A stretch of 42,036 bases of DNA. It comes from Dyella_B sp966430775 (GTDB lineage: Bacteria; Pseudomonadota; Gammaproteobacteria; Xanthomonadales; Rhodanobacteraceae). Location of the stretch: assembly GCA_966430775.1 (NCBI GenBank), contig CBJMMB010000015.1:1-42036 (forward strand), given 5' to 3'. Under the pieces are notes generated by a model, which did no database searches, had not been told where the DNA came from, and was given only the letters and a program-made list of their open reading frames with translations. The stretch's first letter is position 1, and every line of letters begins with the position of its first letter. Of the stretch, positions 9,308-16,614 are shown one piece after another. Made by a program: the position numbers and the translations under genes.

Positions 9308-10782
9308 GCGTGGTGCTCCAGTGCGGCGCGTGCAATCGCCATGTCGTCGAACGCGCGCTTGCCGCCCGCGCCTTCCTGGTAGGTTTCGTGGCCTTTGCCG
9401 GCAATCAACACCACATCTCCGCTGCGCGCCATCGTCAACGCCGCGCGGATCGCCGCTTCGCGATCGCGCTGCACCGTGGCTGTCTGGGGCCGAGCCATGC
9501 CGGCCAGGATTTGCGCGACGATCGCGTCGCCGTCTTCGCCGCGCGGGTTGTCGTCGGTGACGATGGTGACGTCGGCCAATCGTTCTGCGATGTCGCCCAT
9601 CTGCGGCCGCTTGCCCGCATCGCGCTCGCCGCCGCAACCGAACACGCAGATCAGCCGCACCTCGCAATGCGCGCGCAGCGCCGTGAGCGCCTGCTCCAGC
9701 GCGTCCGGCGTATGCGCGTAATCGACCACCACCAGCGGCAAACCATGCAAGCCGCCGATGCGGTTCATGCGCCCGTTCACCGGCTGCAGCGCCTCGACGG
9801 CTTCGACGATGCGCTCGAACGCCTCGCCCAGCGCACCGAGGCAGCCGATGACGGTAAGCAGGTTCGCCACGTTGAAGCGGCCGAGCAGGCGGCTGCGGAT
9901 CGTGCGTTCGCCCCAGGGCGTGCGCAGCGTGAAGGCTACGCCTTCGGCCGAGGTGACGATGTCGCGGGCTTCGATGTCGGCGTGCGCATCACCTGCGCTG
10001 CTCAGCCGCCATGCGCGTACGCCGGGCGAGAGCTTGCCGACCAGTTGGCGACCGAACGCGTCGTCGATATTGATCACTGCGGCTTTCAATCCCGGCCATG
10101 CAAACAGCCTGGCCTTGGCGGCGCCATACGCCTCCATGCTGCCGTGGTAGTCGAGATGATCGCGCGTGAGATTGGTGAAGGCCGCGACCTCGAACGCGGT
10201 GGCGGCGACACGCCCCTGCTCGAGCGCATGCGAGGATACTTCCATCGCCATGTGCGTGGCGCCCTCGCGACGGAACTGCGCAAACAGCCGCTGCACCGCG
10301 ATGGCGTCCGGCGTGGTGCGCTCGCCTTCCTGCAATTGCCCGTGCAGGCCCGCACCCAGCGTGCCGATGGTGGCGGCGCGATGGCCCAGATGCGCCAGCG
10401 CCTGCGCCTGCAATTGCACGGTGGAAGTCTTGCCGTTGGTGCCGGTGACGCCGATCACGCGCATCGCTTCGGACGGGCGGCCGAAAAAGCGCGATGCGAT
10501 TTCGCCGACGAACGCATGCAGGCCATCGATCCACAGCACCGGCACACCGGGATCTTCCAGCTCGGCCGGCACCGGCGCTTCGGCCAGCACCACGCTGGCG
10601 CCACGCTGCACCGCGCCGCGCACGAATTCGATGCCGTGCCCGCGCGTGCCGCGCAAGGCGAAGAACGCATCGCCGCTTTTCACTTGCCGCGAATCGAGCG
10701 CAAGCCCGGAAACGACGATAGGCCCTGCGGCCTTCGTTTCGGCGATGCCTTGCAACAGGTGATCCAGGCGCTGGCCGCTCAT
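9304..10782 (-). CDS. murE: MurE, meso-diaminopimelate-adding Mur ligase
   Basis: 492 residues. It adds the third residue of the stem peptide. The P-loop GVTGTNGKTS is at 111-120, and the DNPR motif at 411-414 is the signature of enzymes that use meso-diaminopimelate rather than lysine, so the wall is the usual Gram-negative type. EVSSHALEQGR and DYAHTPDALE are also typical. The start ATG 10782 overlaps the ftsI stop (ATGA). Confidence 0.96.
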   Translation of the reverse strand: MSGQRLDHLLQGIAETKAAGPIVVSGLALDSRQVKSGDAFFALRGTRGHGIEFVRGAVQRGASVVLAEAPVPAELEDPGVPVLWIDGLHAFVGEIASRFFGRPSEAMRVIGVTGTNGKTSTVQLQAQALAHLGHRAATIGTLGAGLHGQLQEGERTTPDAIAVQRLFAQFRREGATHMAMEVSSHALEQGRVAATAFEVAAFTNLTRDHLDYHGSMEAYGAAKARLFAWPGLKAAVINIDDAFGRQLVGKLSPGVRAWRLSSAGDAHADIEARDIVTSAEGVAFTLRTPWGERTIRSRLLGRFNVANLLTVIGCLGALGEAFERIVEAVEALQPVNGRMNRIGGLHGLPLVVVDYAHTPDALEQALTALRAHCEVRLICVFGCGGERDAGKRPQMGDIAERLADVTIVTDDNPRGEDGDAIVAQILAGMARPQTATVQRDREAAIRAALTMARSGDVVLIAGKGHETYQEGAGGKRAFDDMAIARAALEHHA

Positions 10783-12602
10783 GGCTCGACGGCCTCCACC
10801 GCGGATTGATCGTCCTGCGTGTTCTGCGGTGGCGCGGTGCCGGCCAATCCGCCGCCCGCCTGCAACGGGCCGCCGACGTACCAACGCCCGATGTTGTCCG
10901 GCGGCACGTCCAGCAGGCGCAGCGCACCGCTCATCACGCTCTGGAACACGGGCGCCGAAACCACGCCGCCGTAGTAGGCGTTTTTCTTTGGATTGTTGAT
11001 CACCACCACGCCGACCAGGCGCGGATCGGTGGCCGGCACGATGCCGGCGAACAGCGAGTTGTAGCTGTTCTTGGCATAGCCGCCGCCGGAGGCCAGATGC
11101 GCCGTACCGGTCTTGCCGGCCACGATGTAGTTGGCGATCTGCGCACGCGTGGCCGAGCCGCCCGGCGCGGTCACCGTTTCCAGCATGTCCACCAGTTCGC
11201 GCGCAATGTTTGGCGAAATGATCTGCGTGCCCGCATCGGCGCCACCCTTGATGAAGGTGGGCGTGTGCCGCACGCCGCCATTGGCCAACGTGGCGTACGC
11301 CGTGGCCAGTTGCAGCGGCGTCACGTTGAGGCCGTAGCCGTAGGCCATGGTGGCTTTCTCGATCGGGCGCCAGCTGCGACCGGGCCGCAGCAAACCGGCC
11401 GATTCGCCGGGAAAACCGCTGCCCGTGCTTTCGCCGAAGCCGAACGCGCGATACGTGTCGTACAGGAACTTGGTATCCAGCGACAAACCGATCTTGGCCG
11501 CGCCGATGTTGCTGGACTTGGTCAGCACGCCGGTGGGGGTGAGCAGACCGTTACCGCCGGTCTCCACGTCGCGGATGTCCTTGCCCATGAAGTACCAATG
11601 GCCGTTGCCGGTATCGACCATGGGCGAAGTAGGTGTGTACTTGCCGCTGGAAAGCGCCGCCGCCATGGTGAACGTCTTCATGGTCGAGCCGGGCTCGACC
11701 ACGTCGGTCACGGTGCGATTGCGGCGCGCGGCCGCCGGGCTGCCGGTGACCGCATTGGGGTTGTACGTAGGCAGACTCACCATGGCGAGAATCTCGCCGG
11801 TGTGGATATCCAGCACCACCATTTCGCCCGAGTCGGCGTCCAGATCATCCAGCTGTTTTTTCAGTTCGCTGTAAGCAAGGAACTGGATGCGCCGATCGAT
11901 GCTGAGCGTGAGGTTCTGGCCTGGCTGCGGCGCGTGCACCTGTTCCACGTCTTCCACCACGCGGCCCATGCGATCGCGGATCACGCGCTTGGCGCCCGGC
12001 TTGCCGGCCAGCCAGTTGTCGAACGCCAGTTCGAGACCTTCCTGGCCGTGATCGTCGATATTGGTGAAACCGAGCACGTGCGCGGTGACTTCGCCGGACG
12101 GGTAATAACGCTTGTATTCGCGCTGCCCGTTCACGCCGGGAATGCCCACCGCCAGCACCGCTTGCGCCGCCTCCGGACTCATCTGCCGGCGCAGATAGGC
12201 AAAATCGCGATCGGCGCGCTGCTCCAGATAAGACTTCAATTCATCGGCATTGGTACCCAGCGCCTGCGCCAGGGCGGGAATGCGATCGGCATTGTCGAGC
12301 ACTTCCGATGGCACGCAGGTGATCGAGACCATCGGCGTGGATACCGCGAGCGGTTCGCCGTTGCGGTCGAAGATGGTGCCGCGCGACACCGCGATCGGCA
12401 TTACGCGCAAGAAGCGCGCGTCGCCTTGATCCTGATAGAACTGCTTGCGCACCACTTGCAGATCGAACGCGCGCGCCACCAGGCCCAGCGAGGCGACGCC
12501 GAGTATGCCGATCACCAGCAGCATGCGCCGGCGCGTGCTCGGGCCCGCACCTTTGCGACGCGAACTGGGCTTGGGCGCCATCGCCTGTTGCAGCCGGTTC
12601 AT
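10779..12602 (-). CDS. ftsI: FtsI (PBP3), septal transpeptidase
   Basis: 607 residues, a class B penicillin-binding protein that cross-links septal peptidoglycan. It has a basic cytoplasmic tail, one membrane segment (about 27-47), the pedestal motif SRGTIFDRNGEPLA (73-86) and a transpeptidase domain with the catalytic Ser306 in STMK, SSN at 363-365 and KTGT at 497-500. A C-terminal tail of about 35 residues rich in Pro, Gly and Gln follows the catalytic fold. The start ATG 12602 overlaps the ftsL stop (ATGA). Confidence 0.97.
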   Translation of the reverse strand: MNRLQQAMAPKPSSRRKGAGPSTRRRMLLVIGILGVASLGLVARAFDLQVVRKQFYQDQGDARFLRVMPIAVSRGTIFDRNGEPLAVSTPMVSITCVPSEVLDNADRIPALAQALGTNADELKSYLEQRADRDFAYLRRQMSPEAAQAVLAVGIPGVNGQREYKRYYPSGEVTAHVLGFTNIDDHGQEGLELAFDNWLAGKPGAKRVIRDRMGRVVEDVEQVHAPQPGQNLTLSIDRRIQFLAYSELKKQLDDLDADSGEMVVLDIHTGEILAMVSLPTYNPNAVTGSPAAARRNRTVTDVVEPGSTMKTFTMAAALSSGKYTPTSPMVDTGNGHWYFMGKDIRDVETGGNGLLTPTGVLTKSSNIGAAKIGLSLDTKFLYDTYRAFGFGESTGSGFPGESAGLLRPGRSWRPIEKATMAYGYGLNVTPLQLATAYATLANGGVRHTPTFIKGGADAGTQIISPNIARELVDMLETVTAPGGSATRAQIANYIVAGKTGTAHLASGGGYAKNSYNSLFAGIVPATDPRLVGVVVINNPKKNAYYGGVVSAPVFQSVMSGALRLLDVPPDNIGRWYVGGPLQAGGGLAGTAPPQNTQDDQSAVEAVEP

Positions 12603-12871
12603 GGCCGCACCAGCTGTACGTCCTGCGGACGCGGCGTGAACATGCCGAGCTTGGTGCGCGCTTCGTTGTCGATGCGGCGCGGCTCGGCCCAGGTGGCCTG
12701 CTCCAGTTCGAGCCGGCCGTATTCGATATTCAATTCGTCGCGCTGGCTTTGCAGCTGCGAAAACTGCACGAACAGGGCGCGGCTCTGGTGGCGCGTCCAC
12801 ACGACCGCGATCGCGCTGATCATCGTGGCAACGAGCAGAAGCAGCAGGCTGAAGATGCCTACGATCTTCAT
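12599..12871 (-). CDS. ftsL: Cell division protein FtsL
   Basis: 90 residues. FtsL is a small bitopic protein that joins FtsB and FtsQ and activates FtsW/FtsI. One membrane segment (about 4-24) is followed by a periplasmic heptad-rich helix (about 28-65, with FSQLQSQRDELNIEYGRLE), as in other FtsL proteins. Identification rests on this shape and on its place between rsmH and ftsI; sequence identity in the family is low. Both ends overlap neighbours by ATGA. Confidence 0.93.
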   Translation of the reverse strand: MKIVGIFSLLLLLVATMISAIAVVWTRHQSRALFVQFSQLQSQRDELNIEYGRLELEQATWAEPRRIDNEARTKLGMFTPRPQDVQLVRP

Positions 12872-13803
12872 GCGCTGCTCTCCTGCGCCACCTTCTGCGC
12901 CACGCGCAGCACCGCCGAGCGGGCGCGCGGATTGGCCGATTGCTCCGCCTCGGAAGGAAACTGTGCCTTGCCGACCGCCATGAGCTTGGCCGGCGCCGCG
13001 GCCACCGGCGGACCGCGGCGGCTACCCTGCACGCGGCCGGAGTGATCGCGGATGAATTGCTTCACCATGCGATCTTCCAGCGAGTGGAAGCTGATGATCG
13101 ACAGGCGGCCGCCGGGATTGAGCCGGTCGAGCGCTGCTTCCAATCCGTGCTCCAGCGCTTGCAACTCGCCATTCACGCGAATGCGCAACGCCTGAAATGT
13201 GCGCGTGGCCGGGTGCTTGCCCGGCTCGCGCCGGCCGATCACGCGTTCGACCAGGGCGGCGAGCTCACCAGTGCGGGTGATCGGCGTTTCCTTGCGGCGC
13301 TCGACGATGGCGCGGGCGATCTTGCGGCTGAAACGTTCCTCACCATAGATCCACAACACGTCGGCGATCTCGCGCTCGTCGGCATGGGCGAGGAAGTCGG
13401 CGGCGCTTTCGCCTTGCGTGGGATCCATGCGCATGTCCAGCGGCGCATCGGCCATGAAGCTGAAACCGCGGGCGGCTTCGTCCAGTTGCGGCGAGGACAC
13501 GCCCAGGTCGAGCAGCACGCCGTCGAGACCGGCGGCGGTTTCGTCCCATTCGGCGAGGGTGGAGAAATTCGCGTGGCGAATCGACACGCGCGGATCGGCG
13601 CCGAATTCGTTTTGCGCGGTGGCGATGGCCTGCGGATCGCGGTCCATCAACAGCAGCCGGCCGTCGGGACCCAGGCGCGACAGCACGGCGCGGGCGTGAC
13701 CGCCGCGTCCGAAGGTGCCATCGAGATAACGCCCGCCTGCCCGCACGGCGAGACCCTCCACCGCTTCATTCAGCATCACCGGGATGTGCTGACGCTCAAC
13801 CAT
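12868..13803 (-). CDS. rsmH: 16S rRNA m4C1402 methyltransferase RsmH
   Basis: 311 residues from ATG 13803. RsmH (MraW) methylates N4 of C1402 in 16S rRNA using S-adenosylmethionine. HIPVMLNEAVEGL, the SAM-binding GGRYLDGTFGRGGHA and the aspartate in LLMDRDPQA are typical, as are LDLGVSSPQLD and FHSLEDRMVK. A GGGAG lies about 7 bases before this ATG. A GTG at 13851 would add 16 poorly conserved residues, so I prefer 13803. The gap to mraZ is 51 bases and contains a small hairpin over the mraZ stop. Confidence 0.95.
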   Translation of the reverse strand: MVERQHIPVMLNEAVEGLAVRAGGRYLDGTFGRGGHARAVLSRLGPDGRLLLMDRDPQAIATAQNEFGADPRVSIRHANFSTLAEWDETAAGLDGVLLDLGVSSPQLDEAARGFSFMADAPLDMRMDPTQGESAADFLAHADEREIADVLWIYGEERFSRKIARAIVERRKETPITRTGELAALVERVIGRREPGKHPATRTFQALRIRVNGELQALEHGLEAALDRLNPGGRLSIISFHSLEDRMVKQFIRDHSGRVQGSRRGPPVAAAPAKLMAVGKAQFPSEAEQSANPRARSAVLRVAQKVAQESSA

Positions 13804-13840
13804 CTCGCACTCCCGCTCTGGTTCGTATTCATCCCGCGCC

Positions 13841-13858
13841 CTGACCGTCACCGGTCAG
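13841..13858 (-). other. Hairpin over the mraZ stop codon
   Basis: Arms CTGACCG (13841-13847) and CGGTCAG (13852-13858) pair perfectly around a 4-base loop. The hairpin covers the mraZ TGA and sits about 38 bases before the rsmH start. There is no T-run, so it is not a normal terminator. It could affect mRNA stability or coupling, or be chance. Confidence 0.35.
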
Positions 13859-14301
13859 AGCCGCAGGTCCGCCATGTCGTCGCTGATTTCGTCTTCGCCG
13901 ATGGTCTGGCGGATCTTGGCCAGGTGGGCCTGTTCGCTCCAAAGCTCGAACTTGTTGCCCATGCCCAGCAGAACCGCTTTCTTCTCGATACCCGCCGCAG
14001 CGCGCTGGCTGGCCGGCAACAGAATGCGCATGGCGCTATCCGGCTCCACCATCGCTGCCGCACCCACCAGCTTCATCTGCAGGGCGCGGTGCACGGCTTT
14101 CACGTTCGGCAGGGCGTTCACCTGGTCGCGCACCTTTTCCCACTCCGCATGCGGGAACAGCCAGAGGCAGCCCGACTCGAACGGGTTGTAGGTGATCACC
14201 AGCCGATTGGCGCAAGCGCCCGTCACCAGCTCCCGATACGCAGTCGGGATAGCCAGCCGGCCCTTGTCATCGACGGTGATGGCGGTTTCGCCCTGAAACA
14301 C
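13855..14301 (-). CDS. mraZ: Transcriptional regulator MraZ
   Basis: 148 residues, first gene of the dcw operon. MraZ is a ring-forming AbrB-fold DNA-binding protein that represses its own operon in E. coli. Two copies of the DxxxR motif are visible, DDKGR near residue 11 and DSAMR near residue 90, one per swapped-hairpin half. The start codon is GTG (14301-14299), which may lower its translation. Its likely operator, TGGGA repeats spaced in steps of 10 bases, lies just upstream. Confidence 0.95.
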   Translation of the reverse strand: MFQGETAITVDDKGRLAIPTAYRELVTGACANRLVITYNPFESGCLWLFPHAEWEKVRDQVNALPNVKAVHRALQMKLVGAAAMVEPDSAMRILLPASQRAAAGIEKKAVLLGMGNKFELWSEQAHLAKIRQTIGEDEISDDMADLRL

Positions 14302-14313
14302 GACCTAAGGAAC

Positions 14314-14350
14314 TCCCACGAAATCCCACGATTTCACACAGGGTCCCACG
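14314..14350 (-). promoter_or_regulatory. MraZ operator: TGGGA repeats
   Basis: On the minus strand CGTGGGA occurs at 14350-14344, 14330-14324 and 14320-14314. The steps are 20 and 10 bases. The missing register, 14340-14334, reads TGTGTGA and looks like a decayed copy. MraZ of E. coli is known to bind TGGGN repeats with 5-base spacers, the same 10-base period. The first box overlaps the -10 element, which fits repression by blocking RNA polymerase. Confidence 0.85.
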
Positions 14351-14376
14351 ATAGTCTCGCCTTTTGAGACTGTCAA
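14348..14376 (-). promoter_or_regulatory. Promoter of the mraZ/dcw operon
   Basis: On the minus strand there is a perfect -35 TTGACA (14376-14371), a 17-base spacer, and the -10 TATCGT (14353-14348). The predicted transcript starts near 14341, giving a leader of about 40 bases that contains the downstream MraZ boxes. The spacer holds an inverted repeat, AGTCTC-N7-GAGACT, whose outer bases touch the two hexamers. Confidence 0.85.
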
Positions 14377-14514
14377 GAAAATTTTGCTTGTGAATCAAGG
14401 AGAAAGGCGAAGTTCTGGCGAAATTTCCAGTGATTTCTAGGAAGGGCCGCAAGAGCCTTGATCAACATGGATTTTTTGAAAATCCAAGCAAGCGAAGCGA
14501 AGCAGAAAGCGAGA

Positions 14515-14531
14515 GAAAAGCCCTACGGGGC
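14515..14531 (-). terminator. Likely rnpB terminator
   Basis: Read on the minus strand this is GCCC-CGTA-GGGC followed by TTTTC, about 40 bases beyond the 3' end of the RNase P RNA. The stem is short (4 GC pairs), so strength is uncertain, but position and polarity fit. Confidence 0.55.
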
Positions 14532-14570
14532 CTCCCTCACTGCCTGGTTCGCTTCACTCGCTCCTGAATG

Positions 14571-14938
<368 letters not shown>

Positions 14939-14943
14939 CGTGC

Positions 14944-14949
14944 ATTGTA
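14944..14949 (-). promoter_or_regulatory. rnpB promoter -10 element
   Basis: TACAAT on the minus strand ends 5-6 bases before the predicted 5' end of RNase P RNA. No good -35 hexamer is visible 16-18 bases upstream; that stretch instead overlaps the CCATATGG palindrome before the toxin gene. Confidence 0.6.
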
Positions 14950-14967
14950 GGGCATACCGGGGGCACG

Positions 14968-14983
14968 CCATATGGTTCCATAT
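14968..14983. promoter_or_regulatory. Possible toxin-antitoxin operator
   Basis: CCATATGG (14968-14975) is a perfect palindrome, and CCATAT recurs at 14978-14983, exactly 10 bases on. Toxin-antitoxin operons are usually repressed by their own antitoxin at such palindromes just before the first gene. This is a positional inference only. Confidence 0.35.
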
Positions 14984-15021
14984 TTGTTACCATGCATCCG
15001 CGTGCGTCACGAAGGACAGTT

Positions 15022-15348
15022 GTGCCAAAGGTTCAGGAGTACATCGCAAAGGACGGCCGCAATCACTACGCCGATTGGTTCAACCGCCTCAAGCCCGCAG
15101 CCGCAGCGAAGGCGGCCGCAGCTGTTGCACGCATGGCTGCAGGCAATACCTCCAACCTGAAAGGACTCGCCAATGGCCTCGCCGAATGGAAGATCGATTG
15201 GGGACCAGGCCTGCGGATTTATGTGCATCAGGACGGCAAGGAACTGATCGTTCTGATGGGGGGCAGCGATAAAGGCGATCAAACCGCAGAAATAAAGGCT
15301 GCCGCCGTATTGGTCCAGGAATACAAACAGCGCAAGAAGCAACGATGA
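15022..15348 (+). CDS. RelE/HigB-type toxin of a toxin-antitoxin pair
   Basis: 108 residues from GTG 15022, which has AGGA 5 bases upstream. An in-frame ATG at 14992 would add ten residues with no clear ribosome-binding site. The sequence fits the phage Gp49-like/HigB branch of the RelE superfamily (putative addiction module killer proteins): FADW-like YADWFNRL near the N-terminus, AAAAVARMAAGN, LANGLAEWKIDWGPGLRIYV, and LIVLMGGSDKGDQ. Such toxins are ribosome-dependent mRNA endonucleases; that activity is inferred from the family. The antitoxin gene follows 30 bases downstream, the toxin-first order of higBA loci. Confidence 0.85.
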   Translation: MPKVQEYIAKDGRNHYADWFNRLKPAAAAKAAAAVARMAAGNTSNLKGLANGLAEWKIDWGPGLRIYVHQDGKELIVLMGGSDKGDQTAEIKAAAVLVQEYKQRKKQR

Positions 15349-15378
15349 CCGAACGCACGCCACCCAATGAGATGAGCC

Positions 15379-15714
15379 ATGGTATTGACCGTTGACTACC
15401 GCGAAACCATCGCCCGCCGTATCGGCAGCGACCCCGAATTTGCCCGCGCGCTACTCGACGAAGCCGCCAGCCTGATGCTCAACGGCGAAGCCGAAGCGGC
15501 ACGCTTGCTGATGCGCGATCTCACGCACGGACTGATCGGCTTCGAAGGCCTCGCCGAAATCACCGGCACGCCAAGCAAATCCCTGCATCGCATGCTGAGC
15601 AAGCACGGCAACCCCGGGATGAATGCACTCAGCAGCATTTTCCAAGCGCTGGTGCAAGCCGCCCTGCATTCACCGGCAGCCGTGCACGTGACCCCCGCTT
15701 ATCCCTCCACGTAA
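15379..15714 (+). CDS. HTH antitoxin of the toxin-antitoxin pair
   Basis: 111 residues. The second half (about 50-95, GFEGLAEITGTPSKSLHRMLS and the following LSSIFQAL) is a Cro/C1-type helix-turn-helix seen in the HigA-like antidote family. It should bind and neutralise the preceding toxin and repress the pair. The first half is an acidic helical region (ARALLDEAASLMLNGEAE) that may contact the toxin. The gene ends 16 bases inside the converging rsmI gene. Confidence 0.85.
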   Translation: MVLTVDYRETIARRIGSDPEFARALLDEAASLMLNGEAEAARLLMRDLTHGLIGFEGLAEITGTPSKSLHRMLSKHGNPGMNALSSIFQALVQAALHSPAAVHVTPAYPST

Positions 15715-16529
15715 AGCTGCTTTCGTGGCGCTCCACTGATGGCCGCCGCCAATTTCGCCGCTTTTGCGGGCGGAAGCTCCTCACGCAGGATCGCGAACAC
15801 GCGCCGCCCCTCGGCCAGCTTCGCATCCGCATCGTCACCGCGTCCCGCGACAAGTACCACGCATTCGCCGCGCTGCTGATTGGGATCTTCCGTCACTCGC
15901 TCCAGCAATTGCGACAGTGGCTCGCCGATTACCGTCTCGAACAGCTTGGTGAGTTCGCGCGCCAGTACCGCTTCCCGCTCCGCGCCGAAGACGTCGCGCA
16001 TGTCGGTCAGGCTTTCGACGATGCGATGCGAGGATTCGTAAAAGATCAACGTGCGCGGATCGCCCGCAAGTTCTTCCAGGCGACTGCGGCGCGCAGCGCT
16101 TTTCGGCGGCAGAAAACCTTCGAACACGAAGCGATCGCTGGGCAAGCCCGCCACGGAAAGCGCCGCGATCGCCGCACACGCGCCAGGCACGGGCACGCAA
16201 CGAATGCCCGCTTCGCGCGCCGCGCGCACCAAACGAAAACCCGGGTCGCTGATCAGCGGCGTGCCCGCATCGGAAATCAACGCGACCGATTCGCCCTGTT
16301 CCAGCCGCCGCACGATCGCCGCCACCGCTTCACGCTCGTTGTGCTCATGCAACGCCACCAGCGGCGTACCGATGTTGTGCTGGAGCATCAGCGGACGACT
16401 GTGCCGGGTGTCTTCGGCGGCGATCAGCGCAACCTTGCGCAGGGTTTCGATGGCGCGCGCGGAGATGTCATCGCGATGACCGATCGGCGTCGCGACTACC
16501 CACAGGCAGCCCGCTTGATGGCTGGACAT
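15699..16529 (-). CDS. rsmI: 16S rRNA 2'-O-ribose C1402 methyltransferase RsmI
   Basis: 276 residues. RsmI methylates the 2'-O of C1402 in 16S rRNA, the same nucleotide RsmH modifies at N4. The tetrapyrrole-methylase fold is recognisable from VVATPIGHRDDIS, AEDTRHS, the SAM-site SDAGTPLISDPGF and VPGACA. ATG 16529 has AGAGG 7 bases upstream and starts the conserved part; an upstream in-frame start at 16562 is less likely. It is divergent from lpoA, sharing an 85-base gap. Confidence 0.95.
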   Translation of the reverse strand: MSSHQAGCLWVVATPIGHRDDISARAIETLRKVALIAAEDTRHSRPLMLQHNIGTPLVALHEHNEREAVAAIVRRLEQGESVALISDAGTPLISDPGFRLVRAAREAGIRCVPVPGACAAIAALSVAGLPSDRFVFEGFLPPKSAARRSRLEELAGDPRTLIFYESSHRIVESLTDMRDVFGAEREAVLARELTKLFETVIGEPLSQLLERVTEDPNQQRGECVVLVAGRGDDADAKLAEGRRVFAILREELPPAKAAKLAAAISGAPRKQLYVEG

Positions 16530-16614
16530 TGATGAACCTCTGATCCGTTCGCGGCGAAGCAACGATGCGATCGGCTATGATCGCGCAATTGCCCCCATGG
16601 GATCGAGGACATCC

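Noticed and set aside
10806..12983. 725-codon plus-strand open frame
   Set aside because: Antisense to ftsI and ftsL, with composition typical of a shadow frame.
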